Below are positions 63,904-64,000 of a DNA stretch of 64,000 nt, one piece after another. Position numbers and translations under genes: made by a program. This stretch comes from Colius striatus. Its lineage: Eukaryota > Chordata > Aves > Coliiformes > Coliidae. The notes under the pieces were generated by a model that saw only the letters and a program-made list of their open reading frames with translations, was not told the origin of the DNA and ran no database searches. Where the stretch lies: NCBI RefSeq assembly GCF_028858725.1, contig NC_084760.1, positions 52,787,367 through 52,851,366 of the forward strand, read 5' to 3'. How positions within the stretch are numbered: position 1 is the stretch's first letter; each line of letters opens with the position of its first letter.

Positions 63904-64000
63904 TGTCATAGGTTTGTGTGGAGCCCTTTTTGCTTGATAATAGGGGGAGGCAGCTGCAGTGTTGTCCCAGTAACTAGTTCTCAAAACATCCCCCGGCTCT
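63904..64000 (+). mobile_element. 5' end of an LTR, cut by the window end
   Basis: TGTCATAGGTTTGTGTGGAGCC..., then 'ataggggga...gctgcagtg' and '...aacatcccccggctct'. It aligns with the first 95 bases of the LTR at 50402, including the 'ggctct' block. It may be a solo LTR or the start of a fuller provirus beyond the window. Confidence 0.65.

Overview
The window is nuclear DNA of a bird. The evidence is vertebrate split genes with GT-AG introns, at least 13 fragments of the avian CR1 retrotransposon family (many with the 3' motif of repeated ATTCTATGA), and avian-type endogenous retrovirus LTRs. The gene order DSE - CALHM6 - TRAPPC3L(-) - CALHM5 matches the order I recall for human 6q22.1. The species cannot be named from sequence alone.

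Layout. Positions 1-8155 hold no coding exon and are the 5' flank or the first intron of DSE. DSE (dermatan-sulfate epimerase 1) lies on + at 8156-30335 in five coding exons, with 1.3-11.8 kb introns and a complete 960-residue protein. Its 3' UTR and intergenic DNA follow, thick with CR1 copies in both orientations (32978-44375). CALHM6 (two exons, 312 residues) lies on + at 44677-47661, with interferon-response-type GAAANNGAAA motifs just upstream. The last two coding exons of TRAPPC3L lie on - at 54559-56457; its 5' exons are not in view and should lie past 64000. CALHM5 (two exons, 309 residues) lies on + at 57183-61218, probably inside a TRAPPC3L intron on the opposite strand. Four solo or partial LTRs sit at 27831-28386, 50402-51446, 54850-55417 and 62052-62633, and a fifth is cut by the window end at 63904.

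These genes are not one pathway. DSE acts in the Golgi/ER on chondroitin/dermatan sulfate. CALHM5 and CALHM6 are tandem paralogues of the large-pore four-helix channel family, and their single intron is at the same site. TRAPPC3L is a paralogue of a core vesicle-tethering subunit. I found no unknown multi-gene system. The items most worth checking are a uORF that ends on the DSE start codon (ATGA overlap), the ISRE-like motifs at CALHM6, two same-orientation LTRs bracketing CALHM5, and an unexplained 193-codon antisense ORF in a DSE intron.
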